Part shown: one piece after another, positions 49,897 through 59,569 of the stretch | How positions within the stretch are numbered: the first letter of the stretch is position 1 | Layout of the letters: each line of letters begins with the position of its first letter | Origin: Brevundimonas sp. | GTDB lineage: Bacteria; Pseudomonadota; Alphaproteobacteria; Caulobacterales; Caulobacteraceae | Direction of reading: 5' to 3' | Assembly (NCBI RefSeq): GCF_030682035.1 | Contig: NZ_JAUXQZ010000025.1 | Coordinates: forward strand, 124,001 to 188,000 | DNA: 64,000 nucleotides | The notes under the pieces: generated by a model | Told to the model about the DNA's origin: nothing | Databases searched by the model: none | The model's input: only the letters and a program-made list of their open reading frames with translations | Made by a program: the position numbers and the translations under genes

Positions 49897-50768
49897 TGGC
49901 GCTGACCACCGCCGGGCGCGAGACGCTGGTCGAAGGCGAGTTCGTCTTCACCGCCGAGGATTTCCGACAAATCGCGCAGATACTGCACGGCCATGCCGGC
50001 ATAGCCCTGAACGAGGGCAAGGCCGCCCTGGTCTATTCGCGGCTGGCCAAGCGGCTGCGGACGCTGGGACTGCGCAGCTTCCGGGACTATTGCGCTCTGA
50101 TCCAGGGTGCGGACGGGGTGGACGAGCGCCAGGCGATGACCGCCGCCCTGACCACCAATGTCACCCGCTTCTTTCGCGAACCGCACCATTTCGATCACCT
50201 TCGCGACCAGGTGATGCCTGACCTGATTCAGCGCGCTCGAGCCGGCAAGCCGGTCCGGTTGTGGTCGGCCGCCTGTTCCAACGGTCAGGAACCCTATTCC
50301 ATGGCCATGACCGTGCTGTCGGTCTTGCCGGAGGCTGCGGATCTGGATGTGCGGATCCTGGCCACCGACATCGATCCCAACATGGTCGCCGAGGGGATCG
50401 CCGGCGTCTATTCCGAGGAGGCGCTGGAGGCCGCGCCCGCCCTGTTGCGCCACCGCTTTTTCGACAAGGCCCCGGCCCACGGCGTCAACAAGCTGAGCGC
50501 CAACGAGACCTTGCGTCGGCTCGTGTCGTTCAAGGAGCTGAACCTGATCGGCGACTGGCCGATGCGGCAGCGGTACGACGTCATCTTCTGTCGCAACGTG
50601 GTGATCTATTTCGACGACGCGACCCAGGAGCGGGTGTGGAGCCGGTTCACGCCGCTGATGACCCCGGGCGCGACCCTGTACATCGGTCATTCGGAACGGG
50701 TCAGCGGTCCGGCTGTGCGCCAGCTACAGACCAGCGGTCTGACGACCTACCGCCTGGGGGCCGCATGA
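49893..50768 (+). CDS. cheR: Chemotaxis protein methyltransferase CheR
   Basis: The 291-residue protein has an N-terminal helical domain, then [13 protein letters not shown], the SAM-binding [16 protein letters not shown] and the late [15 protein letters not shown] and LYIGHSE. It methylates glutamates of receptors such as the McpA encoded in the same operon. The start ATGA overlaps the cheW stop, and the stop overlaps the cheB start. Confidence 0.96.
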   Translation: MMALTTAGRETLVEGEFVFTAEDFRQIAQILHGHAGIALNEGKAALVYSRLAKRLRTLGLRSFRDYCALIQGADGVDERQAMTAALTTNVTRFFREPHHFDHLRDQVMPDLIQRARAGKPVRLWSAACSNGQEPYSMAMTVLSVLPEAADLDVRILATDIDPNMVAEGIAGVYSEEALEAAPALLRHRFFDKAPAHGVNKLSANETLRRLVSFKELNLIGDWPMRQRYDVIFCRNVVIYFDDATQERVWSRFTPLMTPGATLYIGHSERVSGPAVRQLQTSGLTTYRLGAA

Positions 50769-51814
50769 CCGCCCCCAACAAGGTCACGGTCCTGATCGTG
50801 GACGACTCGCCCACGATGCGCGGCCTGATCACCGCCGCGCTGCGCCGCGATCCCGAGATCGAGGTGGTCGGCACCGCCGCCGACCCGCTGGAGGCCCGCG
50901 AAGCCATCAAGCGTCTGAACCCTGACGTCATCACGCTCGATATCGAGATGCCCAACATGAACGGGCTGGAATTCCTCGAAAAGATCATGCGCCTGCGGCC
51001 GATGCCCGTCGTGATGGTCTCGACCCTGACCCAGGCCGGCGCCGAGGTCACCCTGGCGGCGCTGGAGATGGGCGCTCTGGATGCGGTGGGAAAACCCTCG
51101 GCCGGCGTCACGGCCATGGAGGCCTTCGCCGACCTGAACGAAAGGGTGAAGGTCGCCGCCCGCTCCCGCGTCCGCGCGCGCACGCCGACAGAGCCGACCC
51201 GGCCGCGCGAGGGTTATCGGGCGGGCAGGGACCACGTTCTGGCGATCGGCGCCTCCACCGGCGGCGTCGAGGCCCTGGTGTCGATCCTGTCGGCGTTTCC
51301 GGCCGACTGCCCGGCCACGGTCATCACCCAGCATATGCCGGCGACCTTCACCCGCAGCTTCGCGGCGCGGCTGGACCGGGTCTCGGCGGCGAGCGTGCAG
51401 GAGGCGACGGACGGCGCGCCGCTGACGCCGGGATGCGTTTATCTGGCGCCGGGCGGGGCGGCGCACCTGGAGGTGACGGGCGCGACCCCTCGATGCCGGT
51501 TGGTCCCGTCGGATCTGGTCAGCGGCCATCGGCCCTCGGTCGATGTCCTGTTCAGTTCCGTCGCCCGCCTGGGGCGGCCAATGACGGGTGTGATCCTGAC
51601 CGGAATGGGTCGGGACGGGGCGCTGGGCCTGCTGGAGATGCGCCGCGCCGGCGCCCGCACCCTGGGTCAGGACGAGGCCAGCTGTGTCGTCTACGGCATG
51701 CCCCGGGTCGCCTTCGAGACCGGCGCCGTGGAGCGCCAGGCCCCGCTCAGCCGTATGCCTTCCGCCATCCTGGATCTGTGCGCCGCCCCGGGCGTCGCCG
51801 GAACCGTGATCTGA
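50765..51814 (+). CDS. cheB: Chemotaxis protein-glutamate methylesterase CheB
   Basis: The 349-residue protein has a receiver domain with Asp59 ([14 protein letters not shown]), a short linker and a methylesterase domain. That domain carries the catalytic serine in AIGASTGG (about residue 163), the histidine in QHMP and the aspartate in TGMGRDG. It removes receptor methyl groups and deamidates glutamines under CheA control. Confidence 0.96.
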   Translation: MTAPNKVTVLIVDDSPTMRGLITAALRRDPEIEVVGTAADPLEAREAIKRLNPDVITLDIEMPNMNGLEFLEKIMRLRPMPVVMVSTLTQAGAEVTLAALEMGALDAVGKPSAGVTAMEAFADLNERVKVAARSRVRARTPTEPTRPREGYRAGRDHVLAIGASTGGVEALVSILSAFPADCPATVITQHMPATFTRSFAARLDRVSAASVQEATDGAPLTPGCVYLAPGGAAHLEVTGATPRCRLVPSDLVSGHRPSVDVLFSSVARLGRPMTGVILTGMGRDGALGLLEMRRAGARTLGQDEASCVVYGMPRVAFETGAVERQAPLSRMPSAILDLCAAPGVAGTVI

Positions 51815-51824
51815 GGACCATTCG

Positions 51825-52214
51825 ATGCCCGCCGCCGCCGCCATTCACACCCTGATCGTCGATGACCAGGCGTCCATGCGCGCCCTGATCCGCACCAGCC
51901 TGCAACAACTGGGCTTTCGCGAGTTCCGGGAGGCCGGCGACGGAGAGGCGGGTCTGCGCTCCATGGTCGGCCAGCCGGCGCACTTGATCATCTCGGATTT
52001 CAACATGCCCTTGCTCGACGGGCTGGGCCTGCTGCGGGCGGTGCGGGCGCATCCGCCGATCGCCGGCTGCGCCTTCATCATGCTGACCGGGCGGGCCGAC
52101 AAGGAGCTGGTCCAGCGCGCGGTCCAGTTCGGGGTCAACAACTACCTGGTCAAGCCCTTCACCGTCGCGCAGCTGAAGGACAAGGTCGAGGGCGTATTCG
52201 GGGCGCTGACGTGA
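51825..52214 (+). CDS. Chemotaxis response regulator CheY (second copy)
   Basis: The 129-residue receiver protein has TLIVDDQASMRALIRTSLQQLG, Asp58 in LIISDFNMPLLDG and the lysine in NYLVKPFTVAQL. It corresponds to cheYII of the Caulobacter operon. An SD GAGGA lies just upstream of the ATG, and the stop overlaps the GTG of cheD. Confidence 0.93.
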   Translation: MPAAAAIHTLIVDDQASMRALIRTSLQQLGFREFREAGDGEAGLRSMVGQPAHLIISDFNMPLLDGLGLLRAVRAHPPIAGCAFIMLTGRADKELVQRAVQFGVNNYLVKPFTVAQLKDKVEGVFGALT

Positions 52215-52756
52215 CTGTGACCCCCGCCGAGAGCCAGCGTATCCATGTGGGCCAAGGCGAGCATTTCGTCACCGCCGACCCCGACGTCATGCTGACCACC
52301 ATTCTGGGCAGCTGCGTCGCCATGTGTCTGCGCGATCCGGAAACGGGCGTCGGGGGCATGAACCATTTCCTGCTGCCCGAAGGAGCGGGGTCCGGCACCG
52401 ATGCCGGCCGGCGCTACGGCGCTTATGCGATGGAAGTGCTGATCAACGACTGCCTGAAGGCGGGCGCGCGACGCGATTTGCTTGAAGCCAAGCTGTTTGG
52501 CGGGGGCCGGATGTTCGACTCCCTCAAGGACGTGGGTCTGGCCAACGCCGACTTCGCAGAACGCTTCCTGCGCGATGAGGGCATCACCGTCGTCGGCGGC
52601 AGCCTGCGCGGCCGGGGCGGTCGCCGCGTCCAATACTGGCCAACCAGCGGCCGGGCCCTGCAGCGGGCCGTGACCGATCAGCATGTGCCGACCCCCGCCC
52701 AACGCCCGGCTCGGCCGGCGCCGATCGTCGATGCCGGCGCCCTGGAGCTGTTCTGA
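52211..52756 (+). CDS. cheD: Chemoreceptor glutamine deamidase CheD
   Basis: The 181-residue protein has the CheD signatures TTILGSCVAMCLRDP (catalytic cysteine), GGMNHFLLP (catalytic histidine) and KLFGGGRMF. It deamidates receptor glutamines and helps set adaptation. The C-terminal extension after the core (about residues 155-181) is proline-rich. The GTG start overlaps the cheY stop, and the end overlaps the cheU start. Confidence 0.95.
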   Translation: MTVTPAESQRIHVGQGEHFVTADPDVMLTTILGSCVAMCLRDPETGVGGMNHFLLPEGAGSGTDAGRRYGAYAMEVLINDCLKAGARRDLLEAKLFGGGRMFDSLKDVGLANADFAERFLRDEGITVVGGSLRGRGGRRVQYWPTSGRALQRAVTDQHVPTPAQRPARPAPIVDAGALELF

Positions 52757-53106
52757 TGGAGCCGACCCAGACCATGGCGGTCTTCGCCGCCTTTTCGGCG
52801 GAGCTCGAGAGCCTCGGCGGGGGAGTCGAGGGCCTCGCCGGGCTGGTTGCGGGCTATGCGCGTCATGCTTCGGCCGAGACTCGTCCGGAAGTATTGGTCC
52901 AGGCCCAGGCCCTGGACGAGTTGACCCAGAGGTTGGATGCCCTCAGCGCCCTCGCCGTCGCGCTGGCACGCGGCGAATCGATTGAGGCAGGGCTCGACCG
53001 GATGCCGCTGGCCGACCTGGCGAACCGCATACGCGGCATCGTGCTGCGGTCCAGGCCGGAGAACCGAAGCCGGGCGGTGGCCGGTGACCTGATGCTGTTC
53101 GATTAA
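52756..53106 (+). CDS. cheU: CheU-like small protein of the che operon
   Basis: The 116-residue helical protein has the pattern SAELESLGGGVEGLAGLVAGYARHA and QALDELTQRLDALSALAVALARG and no enzymatic motif. Its place between cheD and the third receiver gene is that of Caulobacter cheU, a gene of undefined function. The ATG overlaps the cheD stop. The assignment rests on position and size. Confidence 0.75.
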   Translation: MEPTQTMAVFAAFSAELESLGGGVEGLAGLVAGYARHASAETRPEVLVQAQALDELTQRLDALSALAVALARGESIEAGLDRMPLADLANRIRGIVLRSRPENRSRAVAGDLMLFD

Positions 53107-53110
53107 GCCG

Positions 53111-53713
53111 ATGGCCCGCGCATCCCGACCGCATGATCGCGTCAATCTGGAGCACACCTCGGTGTTGCTGGTCGATGACAATCCCCAAGCCCTCGATCTC
53201 CTGAGCTCGATCTGTCAGGGCTTCGGCGTCAAGGAGCAGATCCGTTGCGGCTCGGCCATCGAGGCGGCCGAGATCATCAAGCGGCGCACGGTCGATCTGA
53301 TCATGGTCGATTGCGCCATGCCCGAGATGGACGGCTATGATTTCGCACGTTGGCTACGGCGCGAGACCCCGGCTCCGGTTTGCGCAACGCCCCTGATCAT
53401 GCTGACAGGCCACGCGGCCTTGTCGAAGATTCATTCGAGTCGGGATTGCGGCGCCAGCTTCGTCGTCACCAAGCCGCTGACCCCGGGGGTCCTGCTGCAG
53501 CGCATCCTGTGGCTGGCGTCCGACGAGCGCGAGTTCATCCAGTCGGCCGACTACGTCGGGCCGGACCGTCGCCAACGCAACCTCGGCCCGCCGCTGGACT
53601 CGCCCGGCCGTCGCGCCGGCGACCTGTCCGCTCATGTCGGCGATGCCCACGACCCGAACATGGATCAGTCGGACATCGACCTGCTGATCAAACCCCGGAG
53701 AGTGGCCCTGTGA
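53111..53713 (+). CDS. CheYIII-like response regulator with extended tail
   Basis: The 200-residue protein has a receiver domain with VLLVDDNPQALDLLSSI, the acceptor Asp in LIMVDCAMPEMDGYDF and the conserved KPLTPGVL. A 60-residue tail contains YVGPDRRQRN, a motif seen in some other alphaproteobacterial receivers. It corresponds to cheYIII of the Caulobacter operon. It begins 4 nt after the cheU stop and overlaps cheE by 4 nt. Confidence 0.88.
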   Translation: MARASRPHDRVNLEHTSVLLVDDNPQALDLLSSICQGFGVKEQIRCGSAIEAAEIIKRRTVDLIMVDCAMPEMDGYDFARWLRRETPAPVCATPLIMLTGHAALSKIHSSRDCGASFVVTKPLTPGVLLQRILWLASDEREFIQSADYVGPDRRQRNLGPPLDSPGRRAGDLSAHVGDAHDPNMDQSDIDLLIKPRRVAL

Positions 53714-54162
53714 CCGAAGTCAAGATTTCCAGGTTCAGGAGCGGTCTTGCGCGTCAACTCGCCCAGCCCGGCGGGTGCTCCGTCCAGGAGGCCGTTCGTC
53801 GTGCGGACGCCGGTGTTGAGGCCCGACGCGAGGACGCCATGCTGGAGATGTCCGCCGTAGTCGGCCGGCTGGACGTCCTGTGTCGAGACCGGTCCGTCAC
53901 CGACGAAGCCAAAGTCTATGACCTGGCCACCGCCTTGGTCGATGTCGCCGGTCTGCTGGACACGGGAGCCTTTTACCGAACGGCCTACAGCCTTTGCGAA
54001 GTCGCGGACCGGATGACCATCCGGGGGCGGTGGGACTGGCAGTCGGTGGAGGTGCACGTGAGCGCGCTGCGTCTGCTGTTGTCGCAGGGACCGATCAGCG
54101 AGGCCGTCGCAACAACCCTTCTGTCCAACCTGGCGGCGGTTAACGACCACCACCGTCCCTAG
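53710..54162 (+). CDS. cheE: CheE-like chemotaxis protein
   Basis: The 150-residue protein is helical, with EARREDAMLEMSAVVGRLDVL and DVAGLLDTGAFYRTAYSLCEVADRM. It has no catalytic motif. It is the last gene of the operon, as cheE is in Caulobacter. The GTG overlaps the previous stop. A 22-bp imperfect direct repeat spans its 3' end (54138-54159 and 54166-54187). The name follows position and similar size. Confidence 0.78.
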   Translation: MTEVKISRFRSGLARQLAQPGGCSVQEAVRRADAGVEARREDAMLEMSAVVGRLDVLCRDRSVTDEAKVYDLATALVDVAGLLDTGAFYRTAYSLCEVADRMTIRGRWDWQSVEVHVSALRLLLSQGPISEAVATTLLSNLAAVNDHHRP

Positions 54163-54187
54163 CGCGGTCAACGACCCCTACCGTCCC
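54138..54187 (+). repeat. Imperfect 22-bp direct repeat across the cheE stop
   Basis: Bases 54138-54159 and 54166-54187 match at 19 of 22 positions (core AACGACC and ACCGTCCC), with the cheE TAG between them. It looks like a local duplication that may have extended or shortened the end of cheE. Confidence 0.6.
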
Positions 54188-54248
54188 GGGCTCTGCCCTT
54201 CTTCCCGGAGGTCGCCACGGTTCCCCGTTCCTTGATCCCGAGCATTCG

Positions 54249-56093
54249 ATGGCTTTCCGTATTCCTGCCTTGCGTTCCCTGTTCGACGGGGCGGCCTCAC
54301 TCGGGGCGGCCTCCCTCGGGGCGCGCACGCTCGTCCTGCGCCTGGCTGCGACCACTCTTGTGATCCTGAGCCTCGGTGCTGTCTCGGCGGGGGCCTATGG
54401 GCTCTGGGTTATCGAGGAGAGCATGCGGGACGACCGGCATGCTATCGAGATCCACAAGGCCGTCAGGGACGCCCACCAGGCGGCGATGGATCAGGCGGAC
54501 GTCGTGCGTGCGCTCCGCCATGGCGGGGATCAGCCGCTCGAAGCCTCGCTGCGGGCGAAAGCCCGGCTTTTCGAGGCGCGGGTTGACTCTCTTGCCGGCA
54601 TGACCCGTGCCGATCCCGCCCAAAACGCTCGGGTCAAGGCGTTGAAACAAGCCGAGCGGGCGATGCGCCTCCAACTTGCGGCGCAACCGTTCGACGCGCG
54701 CGCCGTCGAGCGCAGGACGCTCGATCTTCAGGCCCGGGTTCAGGCCATGACCGAGGCGGAAGAGCGGGCCGCCACGGCCCGTCACGTCCGGCGAAGTCAG
54801 GCTTTCATGCTGGTGCGGACGGTCGGCGCGGCGGCGGGCGCGCTGATCTTGATATTCGGTTGTCTGATCGGCGCCTTGACGCTGGGGCGGCTGGTTCGCG
54901 CCGAACGCGCGGCGCGAAGCATGGCGGAGTTGAAGTCCCGCGCCCTGTCGGTGGCCAGCCATGAGATTCGGACTCCCTTGAACGGGATGCTCGGCATGGC
55001 GCAAGCCATGGCCATGGGACCGCTCCAGCCAGAGCAACGTGAGCGACTGGATGTTCTGCTGGAGTCTGGAGAGGCGCTCCTGGTGCTTCTGAATGATCTG
55101 CTGGACACGTCCAAGATCGAGGCGGGGCGGCTGGACCTGGTGGCTGAGCCCTTCGATCTCCACAAGGTCCTTAACCGCGTGGAACAGACGTTCGCGCCCG
55201 CCGCCGCCGCCAAGGGCGTCAAGTTGACCACCTTCATCGATCCGGCGGCGGCGCCCGTGTGGGTGGGCGACGGCGTCCGCCTCGGCCAGATATGCACCAA
55301 TCTGGTCTCGAACGCCGTCAAGTTCACGCACGCCGGTCGCGTCGAAATTCTGGTTGATCAGCCGGAGGACGGCGGCCTGCGCATTGCCGTGCGCGACACC
55401 GGGATGGGAATGTCCGCCGAAACGGTCGAGGGCCTTTTCAGGCCGTTCGGCCAGGCCGATGCGAAGATCAGTCACCGGTTCGGCGGCACCGGTCTGGGCT
55501 TGACGATATCGCGATCCCTGGCGCGCCTGATGTCCGGCGACCTGATCGTGGAGAGTCGGCGCGGCAAAGGCAGCGCGTTCACCCTGACGCTGCCGCTCGC
55601 GCCCGCCGGGGCCATGAGGCCCGAAATCGCGACGCCCGAGCCCGACGAGGTTTCTCTGTCCAGCCTGAGAATTCTCGCCGCGGATGACAACGCCGTCAAT
55701 CGCCAGGTGCTGCAGGCGGTGCTGGACTCACTGGGCATCGATTCGACGATCGTGGATGGCGGCGCCGCGGCGGTCGACGCCTTCCGGTGCGGCGCGTTCG
55801 ATGCGGTCATTCTGGACCTTCGCATGCCGGACTGCGACGGCCTGCAGGCCGCGGCGATGATGCGGAGGAACAAGGAGAGTCTGGGCGTGGTTCCCACCCC
55901 GATCGTGCTCCTGTCCGGGGATGTCTCCGACGAGGTGCGGCGTGAGGGCAGATTGCATGGCATCGAGCATTTCGTAGCCAAACCTCTGGAGATCAGCGTC
56001 CTGATCGATGTTCTGTCGAAGATCGAGCTCCATGCGGTCGGCGTCATCCCAAACCCGGAGACCACCGTTCAGGACGGCGCGCTTCGCTTTTGA
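54249..56093 (+). CDS. Hybrid sensor histidine kinase/response regulator downstream of the che operon
   Basis: The 614-residue protein has two membrane helices (about residues 28-52 and 190-212) enclosing a helical periplasmic region. The kinase core has the phospho-histidine in VASHEIRTPLNGMLG (about 236-250), the N box NLVSNAVKFT and the G boxes DTGMGMS and GGTGLGLTIS. A receiver domain follows (ILAADDNAVNRQV, acceptor Asp in VILDLRMPDCDG, about 522). It follows cheE by 86 bp, without its own terminator in between, so it may be cotranscribed. The input signal is unknown. Confidence 0.88.
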   Translation: MAFRIPALRSLFDGAASLGAASLGARTLVLRLAATTLVILSLGAVSAGAYGLWVIEESMRDDRHAIEIHKAVRDAHQAAMDQADVVRALRHGGDQPLEASLRAKARLFEARVDSLAGMTRADPAQNARVKALKQAERAMRLQLAAQPFDARAVERRTLDLQARVQAMTEAEERAATARHVRRSQAFMLVRTVGAAAGALILIFGCLIGALTLGRLVRAERAARSMAELKSRALSVASHEIRTPLNGMLGMAQAMAMGPLQPEQRERLDVLLESGEALLVLLNDLLDTSKIEAGRLDLVAEPFDLHKVLNRVEQTFAPAAAAKGVKLTTFIDPAAAPVWVGDGVRLGQICTNLVSNAVKFTHAGRVEILVDQPEDGGLRIAVRDTGMGMSAETVEGLFRPFGQADAKISHRFGGTGLGLTISRSLARLMSGDLIVESRRGKGSAFTLTLPLAPAGAMRPEIATPEPDEVSLSSLRILAADDNAVNRQVLQAVLDSLGIDSTIVDGGAAAVDAFRCGAFDAVILDLRMPDCDGLQAAAMMRRNKESLGVVPTPIVLLSGDVSDEVRREGRLHGIEHFVAKPLEISVLIDVLSKIELHAVGVIPNPETTVQDGALRF

Positions 56094-56415
56094 GTCGCGG
56101 AGGGCGCTTCTGGATTCTTGCGTCGGGAGGCCAAGGGCGGGTGCCGTCGATCTCCGCCTTCTTGATCCGTTCGTTCAGCGTATGCGCCGAGCAGCCGATC
56201 ACCGAAAGGAACCGCTTCCGGCCGTCCGCGACGCTCTCGACGAACCGGCCCCCTTTTCAACCGACCGGGTGAGTCCCCATCGCGAACTCGAACCGGGCGG
56301 TTTGACATCCATGAGGCATACGTCCCTGTTTGAGCGCCTTGATGGTCGAGGGGCGGCCAGGCGACCGCACGGATCCTCGAGTCGCTTCGCCCCAATCCGC
56401 CGGAGACCTTCGCCC
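56094..56415. other. Gene-poor region with an IS3-type relic
   Basis: This 322-bp stretch has no intact gene. On the minus strand, bases about 56245-56106 encode IGCSAHTLNERIKKAEID in one frame, which resembles the OrfA part of IS3-family transposases (usually IGCSAHTLNEWVKKAEID). The flanks do not continue the family sequence. The remainder up to 56415 shows only the GGAGACC SD of the next gene. Confidence 0.5.
56106..56245 (-). pseudogene. Relic of an IS3-family transposase OrfA
   Basis: The minus-strand reading GRKRFLSVIGCSAHTL, continuing NERIKKAEIDGTRP, keeps the HTH-like core of IS3-group OrfA proteins, which bind the insertion sequence ends. Only about 40 residues remain and no partner orfB is present. 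No terminal repeats were found. It lies between the hybrid kinase and the damaged DUF1003 gene. Confidence 0.45.
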
Positions 56416-56985
56416 GTGACGGAAACGCCCCACTCCGATCTGACCCAGGCCGCCAAGCATTGGTTCGGCCGGACACCGGAGGCCTTGACGGAGCGGGAAC
56501 GCCGGGTGCTTCACCGGGCCGCGGCCCGCCAAACCGTGGCGCGTGATCCCAATGCGACCTTCGACGACGGTCTGACCTTCGGGCAAAGGATGGCCGATCG
56601 GGTCGCCAGCTTCGGCGGCTCCTGGGCCATCAGTTTCGGCGTGTTTCTGGTGATGTGGACCGGGACCAATATCCCGCTCGCCAGATCGGCCTTCGACGCC
56701 TACCCCTTCATCTTTCTGAACCTGCTTCTGTCGATGCTCGCGGCCGATCCAGGCCCCGGTCATCCTGATTAGCCAGAACCGTCAGGCCGCCAAGGACCGG
56801 CTGGATGCGGCCCACGACTATGAGGTCAACCTAAGGCCGAGATCGAGATCATGGCCCTGCACGAGAAGCTGGACCAGATGCGCACCCGGGAGATGGAGGA
56901 GTTGCTGGCCAGGCAGAAGGAGCAGATCGCGCTTCTGACCCGGGTGTTGGAGGCCCATGCGGATCGGGCCGATACGCCAACCTGA
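56416..56985 (+). pseudogene. DUF1003 membrane protein gene with two compensating indels
   Basis: From a GTG at 56416 the frame encodes TERERRVLHRAAARQ and a membrane segment FGGSWAISFGVFLVMWTGTNI, then PFIFLNLLLSMLAA. An extra G near 56746 then shifts the frame to a stop at 56770-56772. Bases 56747-56832 read in the +1 frame give IQAPVILISQNRQAAKDRLDA. A missing base near 56832 then restores the original frame, which gives KAEIEIMALHEKLDQMRTRE up to a TGA at 56983. The repaired protein would be 189 residues, normal for DUF1003. The gene is either a recent pseudogene or carries sequencing errors. Confidence 0.75.
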
Positions 56986-57004
56986 TCATGGGCGCTTCGC
57001 GCCT

Positions 57005-59569
57005 TCATCGCAGTGCGCCGAGAAGGCCGCCGCTCGACAGCAAGGCGGCGTCGGCCAGCGCGGGCCCCAGCATCCAGCCGGTCGGCGCGGCGATATAAAG
57101 GGAATCCCAGCGGGGACCGAACTTCTGCTTGAAGGCCCGCAACCCTTCGAAGCCGTAGAGGCCGCCCCCCTCGGCATAGACGAATTGGCCCAGGCGGGTG
57201 GCGGTCGAGGACAGACGATGGGCGTCCAGGCCCGACAGCGGCGCCATGCCGAGATCGAAGGCCGCATAGCCTTCGCTTCGTCCCCAGGCGATCAGATGAA
57301 GGAACAACAGGTCCATGCTATTTTTGGGCGCATCCGAGCCATAGCGCATCAGGTCGATCGACAGTACGCGCCGGTCTGGCGTGGTCCAGAGATTGGCGAA
57401 GGCGACGATCCGGCCCTGCTGGCGCAGCACGGCGGTCGGAAAGCGCCTCAGGTAGGCGGGGTCGAAACGGCCCAGACTGAAGCCCTTCTCGACCCCGTGG
57501 TGATGAGCCAACCAGGCGTCTGAAATCTCGCGCAGCCGTCCGGCGATGGTGTCGAACCCTTCCGACGGCACGATGTCGAACGTCACCCCGTCCCGCCCGC
57601 CACGATTGAGCACATGACGAAGGGCGGCCCGGTCGCTGCCTTCGAGAGTGAAGCGGTCCAGTTCGACGATCGCGGACTCGCCGATCTTGGTCGCGACCAG
57701 GCCGCAATCCACGAAGTCGCCCAGACTCTCGCGCCGGACCGAATAGAAGACCGGTCGCGCGCCATTACGGTCGCATAGATCCCTGAAGGCCCAGATGGCG
57801 GCGTTGCGGTCCTCGCGAGGCCCTACCGGCTCTCCCATGGCGATCCAGACGAGCCCCCGCTGACCATACTGGACGAAGCTGCCTCCGGGTGTGAACATCA
57901 GGGCCTTATCGCCCAGGAAGGCCAGTTGGGCTTCGGGCGTGGCGTCCTCCGCGGTCGCCAGGACGTGCGCGGCGCGCTCCAATTCCGCTTCGCCGGCGAG
58001 GCGTTGAGCGGCCTGGGTGGGCCGCGTGAACCGCCAGGCGAGCAACAGCAGGGTCAGGGCCCCGGCGCCCACGGCGGCGCGTAGGAACCGCGGCGCGTTT
58101 TGCTGGACCAGAAAGGTCCACCATAGCGAGTCCTGATAGGCGACGTCCTCGTAGGCGAACAGGCCGAGACCGCCGGCGGCGATCAGGACGGCGATGATGG
58201 CGGCGACGCCGCCGGGCGAAAGCGCGGCGGTGCGAAGGTCGGCCTGGCGATGAAAGGCGGGACGGCTGACGGCCAGGAGGAGCGCAACCCCCGCCAGGAA
58301 CACCGCTTCCTGGACCCCCAGCCCCTTCAGAAGGCACAGCACGGCTGCGGCGACCAAGGTCAGCAAGCCTCCCCACCAGGCGCGGCGAAGGCGGTTGGCC
58401 AGGCCGAATGAGAGAAAGAGCAGGAGGACTCCGGCCAGGCTGGCGACGAAGTGCGAAAGATCGACAAGGCCCGGCGGGACCAGGGCGTTCAGCAGGCTCA
58501 GCCGCCGCGCCGCATCGGGCGTGGCGGCGGATAGCAGGGTGACCACCCCGGCCGCGAACGTCAGCAAGGCGAAAGTCGGCGGCGCGATCTCGCGCCAGAC
58601 CGCCTCCCCGATTTCAGACGTGCGCTTCGTCACATGGGCGCGGGCGCCCAGCCAGGCCGTCAACACTCCGGCCGCGATCAGCGGCCCGATCACATAGATC
58701 AGACGATACAGGATCAAGGCGCCGGCGACCTCGGCCGTCCCCAGACGGGGTCCCAGGACGGCGATCATGACGGCGTCGAACGGGCCGATCCCGCCGGGCA
58801 GCCCGCTTGCGGCGCCGAGCAGGCCCGCGATCGCGAACACCGGCAGAAAATGCAGCAGACTGGGCGAACCGGCGCCGGGGAGCAGTACATAAAAGAGCGT
58901 CGCTGCCGCCGTCCATTCGGCCGCGCTGGCCGCGACGACCGCCAGGCGGGTCTGGCGTGTCGGCAGAAACGGCTTCAACCATCCGAATCGCGGCGCCAGA
59001 AGATAGGTGGCGAGCGCCTTGAGGCCGAAGGCGCCGACGAGCAGCCCCACCCAGTGGGGCAGGTGCGCTTCGGTCACGATATCGACCAGAGCTCCGGCCG
59101 CCCCGAGCCCCAGGAGCGCCAGTCCGCCGATCAGTCCCACCCCTGCCGCCATGGCGCTGAGCACGGCTATATCGCTCCCGGACAGTCCCTGGTCCTGATA
59201 GGCCCTGAAGCGCACCCCGCCGGCGACCGCCAGACCGGGCGGGCCGACATTGGCGAGCGCGAAGGCGAGGACCGAGGTGATGCGAGTGCGGCGCCAGTCG
59301 CCGTTATGACCAAGCGAGCGCAGGGCAAGTCCGTCGAAGGTCGATGCGGCCAGAAGGCTCGCGATCAGGGCCAGCAGGCCGAGACCGAGCGCGGAAAGCG
59401 GCGTCGACGCCGCGGCAGTTTCCACCTGCGCCCAACTGACCTTGCGCAGTTCCACGCTGACGGCGATCGCCGCGGCGATGAAGATCGCCACGCCGACAAG
59501 CGGTCCGATCCATCGCACCAGGGGATGACGCCTGGCGGAGTCCGCCGGCGCTGCGGGCGCTTCGATCAT
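57005..59569 (-). CDS. mprF: Bifunctional phosphatidylglycerol lysyltransferase/flippase MprF
   Basis: The 854-residue protein has about 14 membrane helices in its N-terminal 530 residues, then a cytosolic C-terminal DUF2156 synthase domain. That domain includes GSFVQYGQRGLVWIAMGEPVG, AIVELDRFTLEGSDRA, FANLWTT and DLGMAPLSGL. MprF adds an amino acid from tRNA to phosphatidylglycerol and flips the product outward, which lowers negative surface charge and cationic peptide sensitivity. The ATG at 59569 is preferred. It is divergent from the hydrolase gene. Confidence 0.92.
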   Translation of the reverse strand: MIEAPAAPADSARRHPLVRWIGPLVGVAIFIAAAIAVSVELRKVSWAQVETAAASTPLSALGLGLLALIASLLAASTFDGLALRSLGHNGDWRRTRITSVLAFALANVGPPGLAVAGGVRFRAYQDQGLSGSDIAVLSAMAAGVGLIGGLALLGLGAAGALVDIVTEAHLPHWVGLLVGAFGLKALATYLLAPRFGWLKPFLPTRQTRLAVVAASAAEWTAAATLFYVLLPGAGSPSLLHFLPVFAIAGLLGAASGLPGGIGPFDAVMIAVLGPRLGTAEVAGALILYRLIYVIGPLIAAGVLTAWLGARAHVTKRTSEIGEAVWREIAPPTFALLTFAAGVVTLLSAATPDAARRLSLLNALVPPGLVDLSHFVASLAGVLLLFLSFGLANRLRRAWWGGLLTLVAAAVLCLLKGLGVQEAVFLAGVALLLAVSRPAFHRQADLRTAALSPGGVAAIIAVLIAAGGLGLFAYEDVAYQDSLWWTFLVQQNAPRFLRAAVGAGALTLLLLAWRFTRPTQAAQRLAGEAELERAAHVLATAEDATPEAQLAFLGDKALMFTPGGSFVQYGQRGLVWIAMGEPVGPREDRNAAIWAFRDLCDRNGARPVFYSVRRESLGDFVDCGLVATKIGESAIVELDRFTLEGSDRAALRHVLNRGGRDGVTFDIVPSEGFDTIAGRLREISDAWLAHHHGVEKGFSLGRFDPAYLRRFPTAVLRQQGRIVAFANLWTTPDRRVLSIDLMRYGSDAPKNSMDLLFLHLIAWGRSEGYAAFDLGMAPLSGLDAHRLSSTATRLGQFVYAEGGGLYGFEGLRAFKQKFGPRWDSLYIAAPTGWMLGPALADAALLSSGGLLGALR

